The notes beneath the pieces were generated by a model. It saw only the letters and a list, made by a program, of their open reading frames with translations. It was not told the origin of the DNA and searched no databases. The translations under genes and the position numbers were made by a program. DNA of 64,000 nucleotides from Psychrobacter fulvigenes (GTDB lineage Bacteria; Pseudomonadota; Gammaproteobacteria; Pseudomonadales; Moraxellaceae), in the NCBI RefSeq assembly GCF_904846155.1, contig NZ_CAJGZP010000001.1, positions 3,038,001 to 3,102,000 of the forward strand, read 5' to 3'. The first letter of the stretch is position 1; each line of letters begins with the position of its first letter. Positions 56,474 to 64,000 of the stretch are shown here, piece by piece.

Positions 56474-58036
56474 TTAGCTCGCTTTATCAGCGTGCTCGCT
56501 TTTTTCGAGCATTTTATTGATAGGTTTCGCCAATAACAACAATACAACGGCTGTCACCACCAAAAAGACTGCCATCGTCGTAAAGAGTGTTGGCAATCCT
56601 TCGATTTTATCTGCTGAGACATTACCACCGAAGAATGCGGCAACAAGGTTACCCATCGCTAAAGAAGCAAAGAACAGCCCCATCATCTGTCCTTGCATGC
56701 CTTTTGGGGCAAGCTTAGTCATCGATGATAGACCTACAGGACTAAGTGCCAACTCACCAAGTGTCAGTAGCAGCAAACTACCCACCAACCACAACGGTGA
56801 CGCGAGACCAGTATCATTGGTCAAGATACTCTTGGACGCCACAATCATCAAGCCAAAGCCTGCGGCGGCAAGCAGCATACCGAGAGCAAATTTTGCCATA
56901 CTGCTAGGCTCAATGCCTCTGTTGCCAAGCTTAACCCAGATAATACTAATGATTGGCGCTAGCAATAAGATGAATAGAGGGTTGAGTGATTGAAACCAAA
57001 TACTTGGTATCTCAAACCCTAAAACGTTCAAATCTGTATAACGATCAGCAAACAAGTTAAAAGAAGTCGGCTGCTGCTCAAAGCTTGACCAAAACAGCGT
57101 CGAGCCAATAATTAAAATAAAGCAAATCAACAAACGCAGCTTGTCGGTTTTATCAAGCCTAGGTGAAATGAACATAATAACAAAGTAGAGTATCACCACG
57201 GCTGCGATGATGTAGGTCATATACTCTGCTACCATTTCAGGCTGAAACGGCATGATCCCTGCAGAGACTAAAACGACGACTGCCACTAACAAGGCTAGGA
57301 ATCCTGCGACCCAGCGGCCTACGTTTCTGTAACGGTCATTTGAGCGCTCCCACTCAGGAGTGATGCCCTTTGCTTGCGCGTAATGGGTCAGTGTCTTTTG
57401 AGCAGAAAAACGATAGGTGAGCAATGAGACCAACATACCCAGACCACCAACACCAAAGCCGACGTGCCACATGCCTTGTTCTTTGAACACTCCAACGATA
57501 AGCGCGGCTAATAACGCGCCGATATTGATGCCCATATAAAACAAGGTAAAGCCGCTATCACGGCGCACATCACCCTCTTCATACAACGCACCAACCATTA
57601 CGGAGATACAGGTTTTAAACAGCCCTGAGCCCAAAACAATGCACATGAGACCGACAAAAAACAGCGTCATGCCAAACATAGCGGAGAGCGCAATACACAA
57701 ATGCCCAAGAGCAATAATAATACTACCCCACCACAGAGCACGCTCTTGACCAAGCCAGTTATCAGCTAGCCAGCCCCCTGGTACCGCTGCTAAATATAAC
57801 GAACCAGCAAAGATACCATAGATAGCAGATGCGGTGACTTCATCAAAACCAAAACCACCGCTGCCTACTGTCGCCACCATGAATAGTACTAATAGCGGGC
57901 GAATACTATAATAAGAAAACCGCTCCCACATCTCAGTAAAAAATAGCGGGCGCAGCGGCTTTGGGTGCCCCATAAAGCCATTGTCTAGCGACTCTAATTC
58001 AGCAGCACTGACCTCAGAACCTGATTCTCTGCTCAT
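56474..58036 (-). CDS. Peptide MFS transporter, POT family
   Basis: A 520-residue, about 14-span proton-coupled di/tripeptide importer. The E1xxE2R motif is FFTEMWERFSYYSIRPLLVLFM near the N-terminus, with the FYMGINIGALLA segment next and an EEGDVRRDSGFTLFYMGIN-type block. Start at 58036 (MSRESGSE) has AAGGAATAATGTT upstream; the longer frame to 58066 does not. Upstream is an AT-rich promoter region. Confidence 0.92.
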   Translation of the reverse strand: MSRESGSEVSAAELESLDNGFMGHPKPLRPLFFTEMWERFSYYSIRPLLVLFMVATVGSGGFGFDEVTASAIYGIFAGSLYLAAVPGGWLADNWLGQERALWWGSIIIALGHLCIALSAMFGMTLFFVGLMCIVLGSGLFKTCISVMVGALYEEGDVRRDSGFTLFYMGINIGALLAALIVGVFKEQGMWHVGFGVGGLGMLVSLLTYRFSAQKTLTHYAQAKGITPEWERSNDRYRNVGRWVAGFLALLVAVVVLVSAGIMPFQPEMVAEYMTYIIAAVVILYFVIMFISPRLDKTDKLRLLICFILIIGSTLFWSSFEQQPTSFNLFADRYTDLNVLGFEIPSIWFQSLNPLFILLLAPIISIIWVKLGNRGIEPSSMAKFALGMLLAAAGFGLMIVASKSILTNDTGLASPLWLVGSLLLLTLGELALSPVGLSSMTKLAPKGMQGQMMGLFFASLAMGNLVAAFFGGNVSADKIEGLPTLFTTMAVFLVVTAVVLLLLAKPINKMLEKSEHADKAS

Positions 58037-58307
58037 AACATTATTCCTTGAGGTATACGATAACAATAATGACCAAACCCTTTATTATTATGACGGACGG
58101 TCATATATTTGCGTTATTGTTTCATTAGATTATTCACAAGTAAAGAATAGATATGTTCATTAATTGAACAGACCATGCTAATTGTCATTTAGCGAGGATA
58201 ACGCTTAGACGGCTTTTTCTACTGAATGTTTGGTGAGTAGCTATATATTAATAACAGAGATATTACTGACCTAACAACTGTAAATACATTGATAAAAAAC
58301 TGACAAA

Positions 58308-58338
58308 AAAAAGCACCTATTTATAAATAGGTGCTTTT
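58308..58338 (-). terminator. Rho-independent terminator of the peroxidase gene
   Basis: Stem AAAAGCACCTATTTA / TAAATAGGTGCTTTT; on the minus strand a T-run follows. Confidence 0.85.
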
Positions 58339-58387
58339 AGATAAATATAATATAACGATCAACTGCCCTGTTTCAGCAACCAGTCAA

Positions 58388-59557
58388 TTAAGACGTGGTC
58401 TTTTCAAACGGCTCAGGTAATGGCGTGTTCTCATTCGATGGTGGTAATGTAGGATAGTTAATGACTGGCTGATCACCGGTAAGCGTCTTTAAGAAAGCCA
58501 CTATATCTGTCGTTTCCTCTTCGGTATATTCACGGTTAAGCTGTATTTTACCCATGATATTGACCGCTTCGGCCAGTGAGTTTACTTGACCGTCATGGAA
58601 GTACGGATAGGTCAGCTCGATATTACGCAGGGTTGGTACTTTAAACACATACTTATCTGCTTCTTTACCAGTGACCGCATAGCGTCCTTCAGATAAATTT
58701 TGCGTGGTATATTTTTCAAACACCCCAAACTTCTGGAACGAGCTACCACCGAGTGCTATACCACTGTGACAAACAACACAGCCACTTTCTTTAAAGACTT
58801 TATAGCCATTTAGCTCTTGCGCCGTGATGGCGTCATCATCGCCACCAAGCCACTGATCAAAGCGTGAGTTGGGCGTTACTAAAGTATCTTCAAATATAGC
58901 AATAGCACTGGTGATTTGATCGATAGTAATATCACCATCGGTATCAAATGCTTCATTAAATCGTGTTTTGTACTCTGGAATAGAATTAAGTACCTTGACC
59001 ACATGCTCATGGCTTGATGCCATTTCAATCGGGTTCTCGATTGGGCCGCCTGCTTGCTCCATTAGGTCTTTAGCACGGCCATCCCAAAATTGCGCCAAGA
59101 AAAAGCGGCTGTTGAGAACGGTTGGTGAGTTGATAGGCCCTTCTGCCCATCCATGCCCAATTGAAGTAGGTATGTTATCTGTACCACCTTTGGCAAGATC
59201 ATGACAACTGTTGCAAGATAGGCCACCAGATTTGGATAAGCGCGTATCGAACCACAGCATATTACCCAGCTCAACTTTTTTAGGTTCAGTGATGGCGACT
59301 ACCGGGATAGGCTCAATAGGCTCATCACGAACACTAACAATAGGCTCTGCCACAGTGTTTTCAGCACTGGCTGCAGCAGTGACTTCAGTCTCTACCACTT
59401 CAGCAGCGTCCTCATCCACCGCCACTTCCATATGCTCACCCGCTGGACGCAAGAAAGCCGAAATACCAATTAGCAGTACGATGGCTAAAAAAATGCCCAC
59501 ACCTGCCAAGGCATAGAGCAATTCTTTTTTTGGGTTATTTTGGCTTGAGTCGGCCAT
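58388..59557 (-). CDS. Membrane-anchored di-haem cytochrome c peroxidase
   Basis: 389-residue protein that reduces hydrogen peroxide using electrons from cytochromes. Haem sites are C115NSC118H119 and C260VVC263H264. The N-terminus has a membrane helix (about 14-36) and no cleavage site, so it is anchored and faces the periplasm, then an acidic Ala/Glu/Val linker to about 90. The anchor is almost identical to the 139-residue protein encoded just upstream. Confidence 0.92.
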   Translation of the reverse strand: MADSSQNNPKKELLYALAGVGIFLAIVLLIGISAFLRPAGEHMEVAVDEDAAEVVETEVTAAASAENTVAEPIVSVRDEPIEPIPVVAITEPKKVELGNMLWFDTRLSKSGGLSCNSCHDLAKGGTDNIPTSIGHGWAEGPINSPTVLNSRFFLAQFWDGRAKDLMEQAGGPIENPIEMASSHEHVVKVLNSIPEYKTRFNEAFDTDGDITIDQITSAIAIFEDTLVTPNSRFDQWLGGDDDAITAQELNGYKVFKESGCVVCHSGIALGGSSFQKFGVFEKYTTQNLSEGRYAVTGKEADKYVFKVPTLRNIELTYPYFHDGQVNSLAEAVNIMGKIQLNREYTEEETTDIVAFLKTLTGDQPVINYPTLPPSNENTPLPEPFEKTTS

Positions 59558-59721
59558 AGGTCACCTACTTATATTCATGGGTATGACGATGATTTTAAAT
59601 TAAAATTTGCGTTTAAATCTAAGGTTAATACTGCTGATGGTAAAAGCTTATCAAGCTTATAAAAACGGTAGCTATGTAGCTGTCTGTATGACCGGCTGTA
59701 TGATCGTACTACAGCAATAGA

Positions 59722-60141
59722 CTACTGCTCGGTGTTTTCGATTTCAACATCACCTGCTTCCAAATCTCCATCCGCTTGCTCTGCAGTCAGATCAGCGTCG
59801 GCAACCGCTGCTTGATCGACGGTGTCATTAGCTCCATCCGTAGCCACTGGCGCTGCAGCTGCTGCGTCTTCAGCTGGCGTTTCTGCTGCGTCAGCGTCAG
59901 TAACAGAGGCTGTAGCATCTTCGGTTTCTTCTGCAGCTACCGGAGCATCTTCTGTCGCCACAACTTCCGCTTCATCGACTACCGTTGTTACTTCAGTATT
60001 TTCAACTGTTATATGCTGACCAGCTGGACGCAAAAAGGCTGAGATACCGACGATTAAGACGATCGTCAAAAACAGGGCAACACCGCCTAAAGCATACAAA
60101 AACTCTTTTTTTGGACTATTACTTCTGATATCTGCTGACAT
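59722..60141 (-). CDS. Small acidic membrane-anchored protein, paralogue of the peroxidase anchor
   Basis: 139 residues. SPKKEFLYALGGVALFLTIVLIVGISAFLRPAGQH closely matches residues 9-42 of the downstream cytochrome c peroxidase (NPKKELLYALAGVGIFLAIVLLIGISAFLRPAGEH). After it comes an Ala/Asp/Glu/Thr/Val-rich low-complexity tail with no domain. It is 164 bases upstream of the peroxidase gene on the same strand, so duplication of the 5' part of that gene is likely. Function unknown. Confidence 0.75.
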   Translation of the reverse strand: MSADIRSNSPKKEFLYALGGVALFLTIVLIVGISAFLRPAGQHITVENTEVTTVVDEAEVVATEDAPVAAEETEDATASVTDADAAETPAEDAAAAAPVATDGANDTVDQAAVADADLTAEQADGDLEAGDVEIENTEQ

Positions 60142-60275
60142 ACCTTATCCACCTTGCGCAAAATATTTAAAATTTTAGCCTATTATATCGCAATTTATAC
60201 CGATTTGTTAAAACCCTTAACTATTTAAAGGAATTATTATTAAGTACCATTAGTAAGGCAATGATGATTACCCTC

Positions 60276-61850
60276 TCACTTGCCCAGATTAGCACGATTG
60301 GTTGCACGCTTGCCTAGGTAGCTCAATAACAACAATAGCGTTATGACAAATAACACTGGGTAATGTCCGAAGCGCATAAAGGGCGTATTACCAACCCGAG
60401 CCTGAACCTCACCACGTAATACGGTACGCTCAAACTGCGGGGCGCGCTCTACAATGCGGCCTTTGTGATCAATGATAGCGGTCACACCAGTATTGGTGGC
60501 ACGCATAAACCAGCGCCCATTCTCTAACGCGCGCATCTGCACCATTTGCAAATGTTGCAACGGACCTGCTGAGGTGCCAAACCAAGCATCATTTGAGATG
60601 GTTAATAAAAAGTCCGTACCAATCGCGTTTTTCCGAGTGGTATCAGGATATGCTACCTCATAACAAACTGCTGACCCCAAGCTATGCCCGCGCACCTGTA
60701 GTGGTGATTGCTGCTCACTCCCACGGCTATAGCTCATGATGTCTTGACTACCTGCCAAATCAGGTAAGATATCCAACAAACCTTCGAACGGAATATACTC
60801 GCCAAAAGGCACTAGACGTTGTTTTTTGTACAGACCTTCTGCCTCTGCTCCTAGGGCAATGACGCTGTTATAAAAAGGAGGGTACTTATCGGTACTGGGA
60901 TCAAAAGCCGCTTCATCTTTATAAGGAATACCAGTCACCCAAGTAGTATTCGTTTCATTCGCTATTTTTACCATTTCATTGATAAATCCCCACGCTTCAG
61001 TCTGAAACATTGGAATCGATGACTCAGGCCACAGCACGATGTCACGCCCCCACTCTGTACTGGTCAACGTGGCGTAAATATTGAGCGTTTCTACTTGAAA
61101 CTCTGTCAGCCACTTGAGATCTTGCGGGATATTACCTTGTATCAAGGATACCGATAAGTTGGGTGTGCCTTTGGGCTTGGTCCATTGTGGATTCATCAGC
61201 CACAACGACGTGCTGATCACCAATAGGGCTATCGAAACAATCATATAACCACCGCGGCGACGCAGTAGCTCTACGATACTTGCCGCTAGCAATACCGCGA
61301 CGAAAGAAACAGCAAACACGCCAGCTATCGGTGCAAGCGATGACAACCAGTACTGTTCAGTAAACGCATAACCGACGAATAACCAAGGAAAGCCTGTAAA
61401 TAGCCAAGTTTTCATCCATTCTTGTAGTATCCAAAGAGCCGCAAATGACAATGGCTGACGACCGAGCATACGATTGAATATCAAGGCTAAAAAACCATGA
61501 AACAATCCCATTCCCAGACCCATCAGCGCAATCATAATCAGCGCCAGCCATACTGGAGTATTACCATAGACATGAATAGAGGTATACAGCCAAAATGCGC
61601 CCACGCAGAACAGTCCTGTGCCATAAGCATGACCGATAAAAAACGCACGCTTACCAGTCATCTCTGGCAATAGCAAAGCATACAAAATAGCGGGCGATAG
61701 TAGCGCTATTGGCCAGATACCATAAGGCGCAAGGGCAAATAAAAACATCGCACCTGCAAGTAAAGCGATCACGATAGTCAGTCCAAGCGGCATGCGCTTA
61801 GAGCTATCAGGGTTTAGACGCTTTTGTAAATCAACAGTAGTCAGGCGCAT
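60276..61850 (-). CDS. lnt: Apolipoprotein N-acyltransferase
   Basis: 524-residue inner-membrane enzyme adding the third acyl chain to lipoproteins. About six N-terminal spans precede a nitrilase domain. The triad is Glu276 in LWPESS, Lys343 in KQRLVPFGEYIPF and Cys396 in AVCYEVAYPD. It lies downstream of corC on the same strand, separated by a terminator hairpin, the usual neighbourhood. Confidence 0.94.
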   Translation of the reverse strand: MRLTTVDLQKRLNPDSSKRMPLGLTIVIALLAGAMFLFALAPYGIWPIALLSPAILYALLLPEMTGKRAFFIGHAYGTGLFCVGAFWLYTSIHVYGNTPVWLALIMIALMGLGMGLFHGFLALIFNRMLGRQPLSFAALWILQEWMKTWLFTGFPWLFVGYAFTEQYWLSSLAPIAGVFAVSFVAVLLAASIVELLRRRGGYMIVSIALLVISTSLWLMNPQWTKPKGTPNLSVSLIQGNIPQDLKWLTEFQVETLNIYATLTSTEWGRDIVLWPESSIPMFQTEAWGFINEMVKIANETNTTWVTGIPYKDEAAFDPSTDKYPPFYNSVIALGAEAEGLYKKQRLVPFGEYIPFEGLLDILPDLAGSQDIMSYSRGSEQQSPLQVRGHSLGSAVCYEVAYPDTTRKNAIGTDFLLTISNDAWFGTSAGPLQHLQMVQMRALENGRWFMRATNTGVTAIIDHKGRIVERAPQFERTVLRGEVQARVGNTPFMRFGHYPVLFVITLLLLLSYLGKRATNRANLGK

Positions 61851-62062
61851 AGCAAGGTATCCAAAATATCATTGTCCAAAACATTAATTCTTTGGGGTGT
61901 GCGGAACAGTCCCCAAGCAAAATTCAATCCGAGGCCGCCTAACAAACAACGATTTCAGCCTCTAAAAATTAAACCCGCCCATGATACCAGTCTGTACTCA
62001 TGAATGGGTAAATTTGCGTAGCTGATGGCATTCATTCCAAGGGTAATACTAACGTCAAATCT
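61851..62062. other. Intergenic region between corC and lnt
   Basis: AT-rich with no gene; the lnt promoter probably lies here. Confidence 0.3.
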
Positions 62063-62095
62063 AAAAAGCAAAAACACGACCGAAGCCGTGTTTGC
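62063..62095 (-). terminator. Rho-independent terminator of corC
   Basis: Minus strand AAACACGGC-TTCG-GTCGTGTTT, a stable UUCG tetraloop stem with one G-U pair, followed by a T-rich tract. Confidence 0.85.
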
Positions 62096-62116
62096 ATGTT
62101 CAATGTAATCAATAAA

Positions 62117-63016
62117 TCAATGACTACCTATCAGTAGTTGTTGCTCGCCAGTGGTCTTGGTCAGTTCTAGGTTTTGAATAAAGCGCCCTTCTACATCAAT
62201 GACCTTAATCTGCCAGTCATCAATTTGTACGCTTTCTCCTTCTAAGTCACCGACATAGCCAAGCGCCTGCATGACAAGTCCACCCATCGTATCGACATCG
62301 GTATCATCAAACTGGCTGCCTAGCTCGTCATTACAGTCTTCAATGACCGTAGACGCTTGGACTCGCCAAGTATTAGGCTTTTCTGGATGGGCAACGATAT
62401 TATTGATATCACTGTCTTCATCAAAGTCATCATGCTCATCGACGATATCACCGACGATTTCTTCTAGCAGATCTTCCATAGTGACCACGCCAGCAAAGTT
62501 ACCAAACTCATCAATCACAATTGCCATATGAACTTGCGTGCGCTGCAAGGAGCGCAGTAGCGTATCAGAGCGTGCAGTCTCACTAATATATAGCGGCTGA
62601 CGCACCAAGTCTTTTAGACGTTTGCTATCTATCCTATCTTCTTGATCGCGCACCATATGCACCAAGATAGGAATCAAATCCTTTGCCAATAAGATACCAA
62701 TCACCGCATCATCATCTTGGCTATCAAATACTGGATAGCGCGAATGCGTCGTATCAAGGATGATATCCATCACCTCTTTGAGACTGGTGCTTTCATGTAG
62801 GCCAATAACTTGCGGGCGCGGCGTCATAATCTCACGCACTTGGGTGGCGGGCAGATCGAGCACACCCTCTAACATATCCACGGTGTCAGGCTCTAAGAAC
62901 TGACGCGAGTCTTGTACCAAGCGAATCAATTCGTCACGGGTTTCGGGGGCGGTCGATAGCCAGCGTTTTAAGCCGCGCATCGACCAACTACTCGGGCTGG
63001 GAGTGTCGTCAGACAT
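62117..63016 (-). CDS. corC: CorC/HlyC family CBS-domain protein
   Basis: 299-residue protein: tandem CBS domains (IMTPRPQVIGLHESTSLKEVMDIIL and TLLRSLQRTQVHMAIVIDEFGNFAGVVTMEDLLEEIVGDI) then a CorC/HlyC C-terminal domain with DTMGGLVMQALGYV. No membrane span, as in CorC. Usually linked with magnesium/cobalt efflux, here beside lnt as in ybeX-lnt clusters. Confidence 0.9.
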   Translation of the reverse strand: MSDDTPSPSSWSMRGLKRWLSTAPETRDELIRLVQDSRQFLEPDTVDMLEGVLDLPATQVREIMTPRPQVIGLHESTSLKEVMDIILDTTHSRYPVFDSQDDDAVIGILLAKDLIPILVHMVRDQEDRIDSKRLKDLVRQPLYISETARSDTLLRSLQRTQVHMAIVIDEFGNFAGVVTMEDLLEEIVGDIVDEHDDFDEDSDINNIVAHPEKPNTWRVQASTVIEDCNDELGSQFDDTDVDTMGGLVMQALGYVGDLEGESVQIDDWQIKVIDVEGRFIQNLELTKTTGEQQLLIGSH

Positions 63017-63246
63017 GTTGATGTGATTTAACCTCTTTAGTTAATAGCAATGAAAACGATAGATGGGGATAAAAAACGATAAAAAAACCAACCAATCAAT
63101 TATTAGATAATAATAGACCAGCGTAGATTAGCTCCACTTTATCGTAAGCCTACAAGACATTCAACGACAAAATTATCCAATATTGTATTGTCAGTGTGTT
63201 ATAAACTTTGCTATGGTCAAAGCCTTTATTTATTCAAACTATCCTT
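63017..63246. other. Divergent promoter region
   Basis: 230 AT-rich bases between corC and the DUF4105 gene. No gene was found. Confidence 0.3.
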
Positions 63247-64000
63247 ATGTCGCTACGCAATTTTTTCTCTAAGTTCTTGTCGTCTCTTAAAGCCGATCAT
63301 AGTGGGTCAGCCAGTACGAGTAACGACACACATCGACCAAGAAATTGGCGGCATTATATTGTGCAGTTTTTATTAATCATTGCCTTGATATTGTCAGCAC
63401 TGTGGCTGTTGATGGCAGTCTGGTACCAGCTTGGCGCGACGTCACCTATGACATGGCTGGCAACGATTTTCATCATCGGCTCGCTCACAGCGTTACTCAG
63501 TAATCGTTATTGGCCAAAGCTGATTCACAAAGTACTTCCAAAGTCAGTCGCGAAGACCGTTATCAATCACCATATGAGTAGCAAATGGCTAGCAGGACTT
63601 TATGCTGCTATCTGGCTCATCGGTGCTGGCTGGTTCGTCTCCCTCTCTCCGCAGCAAGACCGTGATTGGCAACCTGAAGTCAGTCAAAGACTCTCTTATG
63701 AGCGGGATGCAAATAACCCTGACTTAATCACCTTTACCAATATACGTAACTTTGATTGGCACACTAGCGAGGATGCCACCGAACGTTGGGAGACGCGTAC
63801 GGTGGATATGTCCAAGCTCTCTGGCGTCGATATCATCAACTCATACTGGATGGGGCCACTAATTGCCCACACCTTGGTCAGCTTTCGCTTTGAAGATGAG
63901 CGTCCGCTGTCTTTTTCACTTGAGATTCGTAAAGAAAATGGAGAATCATTTTCATCGCTGGGCGGACTGTTTAAGCGTTATGAGCTGAGCCTGATCGCTG
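63247..64000 (+). CDS. DUF4105-like membrane protein (3' end outside window)
   Basis: About 251 residues are visible. MSLRNFFSKFLSSLKA begins it, followed by three membrane spans (about 40-60, 73-90 and 116-135), then a soluble part with DRDWQPEVSQRLSYERDANNPDLITFTNIRNFDWHTSEDATERWETRTVDMSKLSGVDIINSYWMGP and TLVSFRFEDERPLSFSLEIRKE, typical of DUF4105 proteins. Frame open to the window end. Function unknown. Confidence 0.75.
   Translation, partial: MSLRNFFSKFLSSLKADHSGSASTSNDTHRPRNWRHYIVQFLLIIALILSALWLLMAVWYQLGATSPMTWLATIFIIGSLTALLSNRYWPKLIHKVLPKSVAKTVINHHMSSKWLAGLYAAIWLIGAGWFVSLSPQQDRDWQPEVSQRLSYERDANNPDLITFTNIRNFDWHTSEDATERWETRTVDMSKLSGVDIINSYWMGPLIAHTLVSFRFEDERPLSFSLEIRKENGESFSSLGGLFKRYELSLIA

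Noticed and set aside
63188..63376. Plus-strand reading frame at 63188
   Set aside because: It overlaps the DUF4105 gene start in another frame and lacks coding features.

Overview
The window looks like a chromosomal segment of a Psychrobacter-type gammaproteobacterium (Moraxellaceae). The evidence is protein-level resemblance across the housekeeping genes, moderate AT richness, and neighbourhoods such as argS-SPOR, divergent tyrS/anmK and corC-lnt. No species can be named without a database search.

Layout. 1-8.7 kb: end of a PTS-IIC-like permease gene, a SPOR-domain protein, argS, a DUF2788 protein, the cmoA-cmoB pair (tRNA wobble U34 modification), msrA, and tpm overlapping a DUF1499 gene. 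8.8-17.1 kb: a five-gene minus-strand defence island, a type III restriction-modification system (mod ... res) with three genes between mod and res: a DUF262/DUF1524 GmrSD-like nuclease, a RhuM-family protein and an AT-rich two-TM protein. A 54-bp imperfect direct repeat, carrying the mod tail plus the ribosome-binding region, lies on both sides of the DUF262 gene and marks it as a cassette. 17.4-24 kb: mltB, an IS630-type element, a small charged protein, a DUF4062-like protein, murI and a DUF1285 gene, with several intergenic structured repeats. 24-31 kb: ETF-ubiquinone oxidoreductase, an AGCS alanine/Na+ symporter, a 1-kb AT-rich regulatory gap, and a DUF4212 plus sodium:solute symporter pair. 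31-37 kb: a hypothetical membrane protein, a rhomboid protease, a cytosolic 5'-nucleotidase and a TRAP transporter (dctP-dctQ-dctM). 37.1-38.2 kb: an IS256-like element with an 8-bp target duplication and a frame break near its start codon. 38.2-44.2 kb: a complete rRNA operon on the minus strand (16S, tRNA-Ile, tRNA-Ala, 23S, 5S) with two tandem promoters, a 16S processing stem and a terminator. 44.3-64 kb: a UDG-like protein, upp, an SDR, an unrecognised protein, an alpha/beta hydrolase, a DUF1653 protein, tyrS, anmK, a fabF-like synthase, a coiled-coil protein, an Xaa-Pro aminopeptidase, a POT peptide transporter, a membrane-anchored di-haem peroxidase and a small paralogue of its anchor, lnt, corC, and the start of a DUF4105 gene.

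The most unusual items are the composite type III R-M island with its cassette-junction repeat, a family of 107-bp structured intergenic repeats whose helices are kept by compensatory changes, a second related intergenic repeat family, and the duplicated membrane anchor beside the cytochrome c peroxidase.

No CRISPR array, prophage or plasmid origin was seen. Family names come from recognising motifs by eye; no searches were run.
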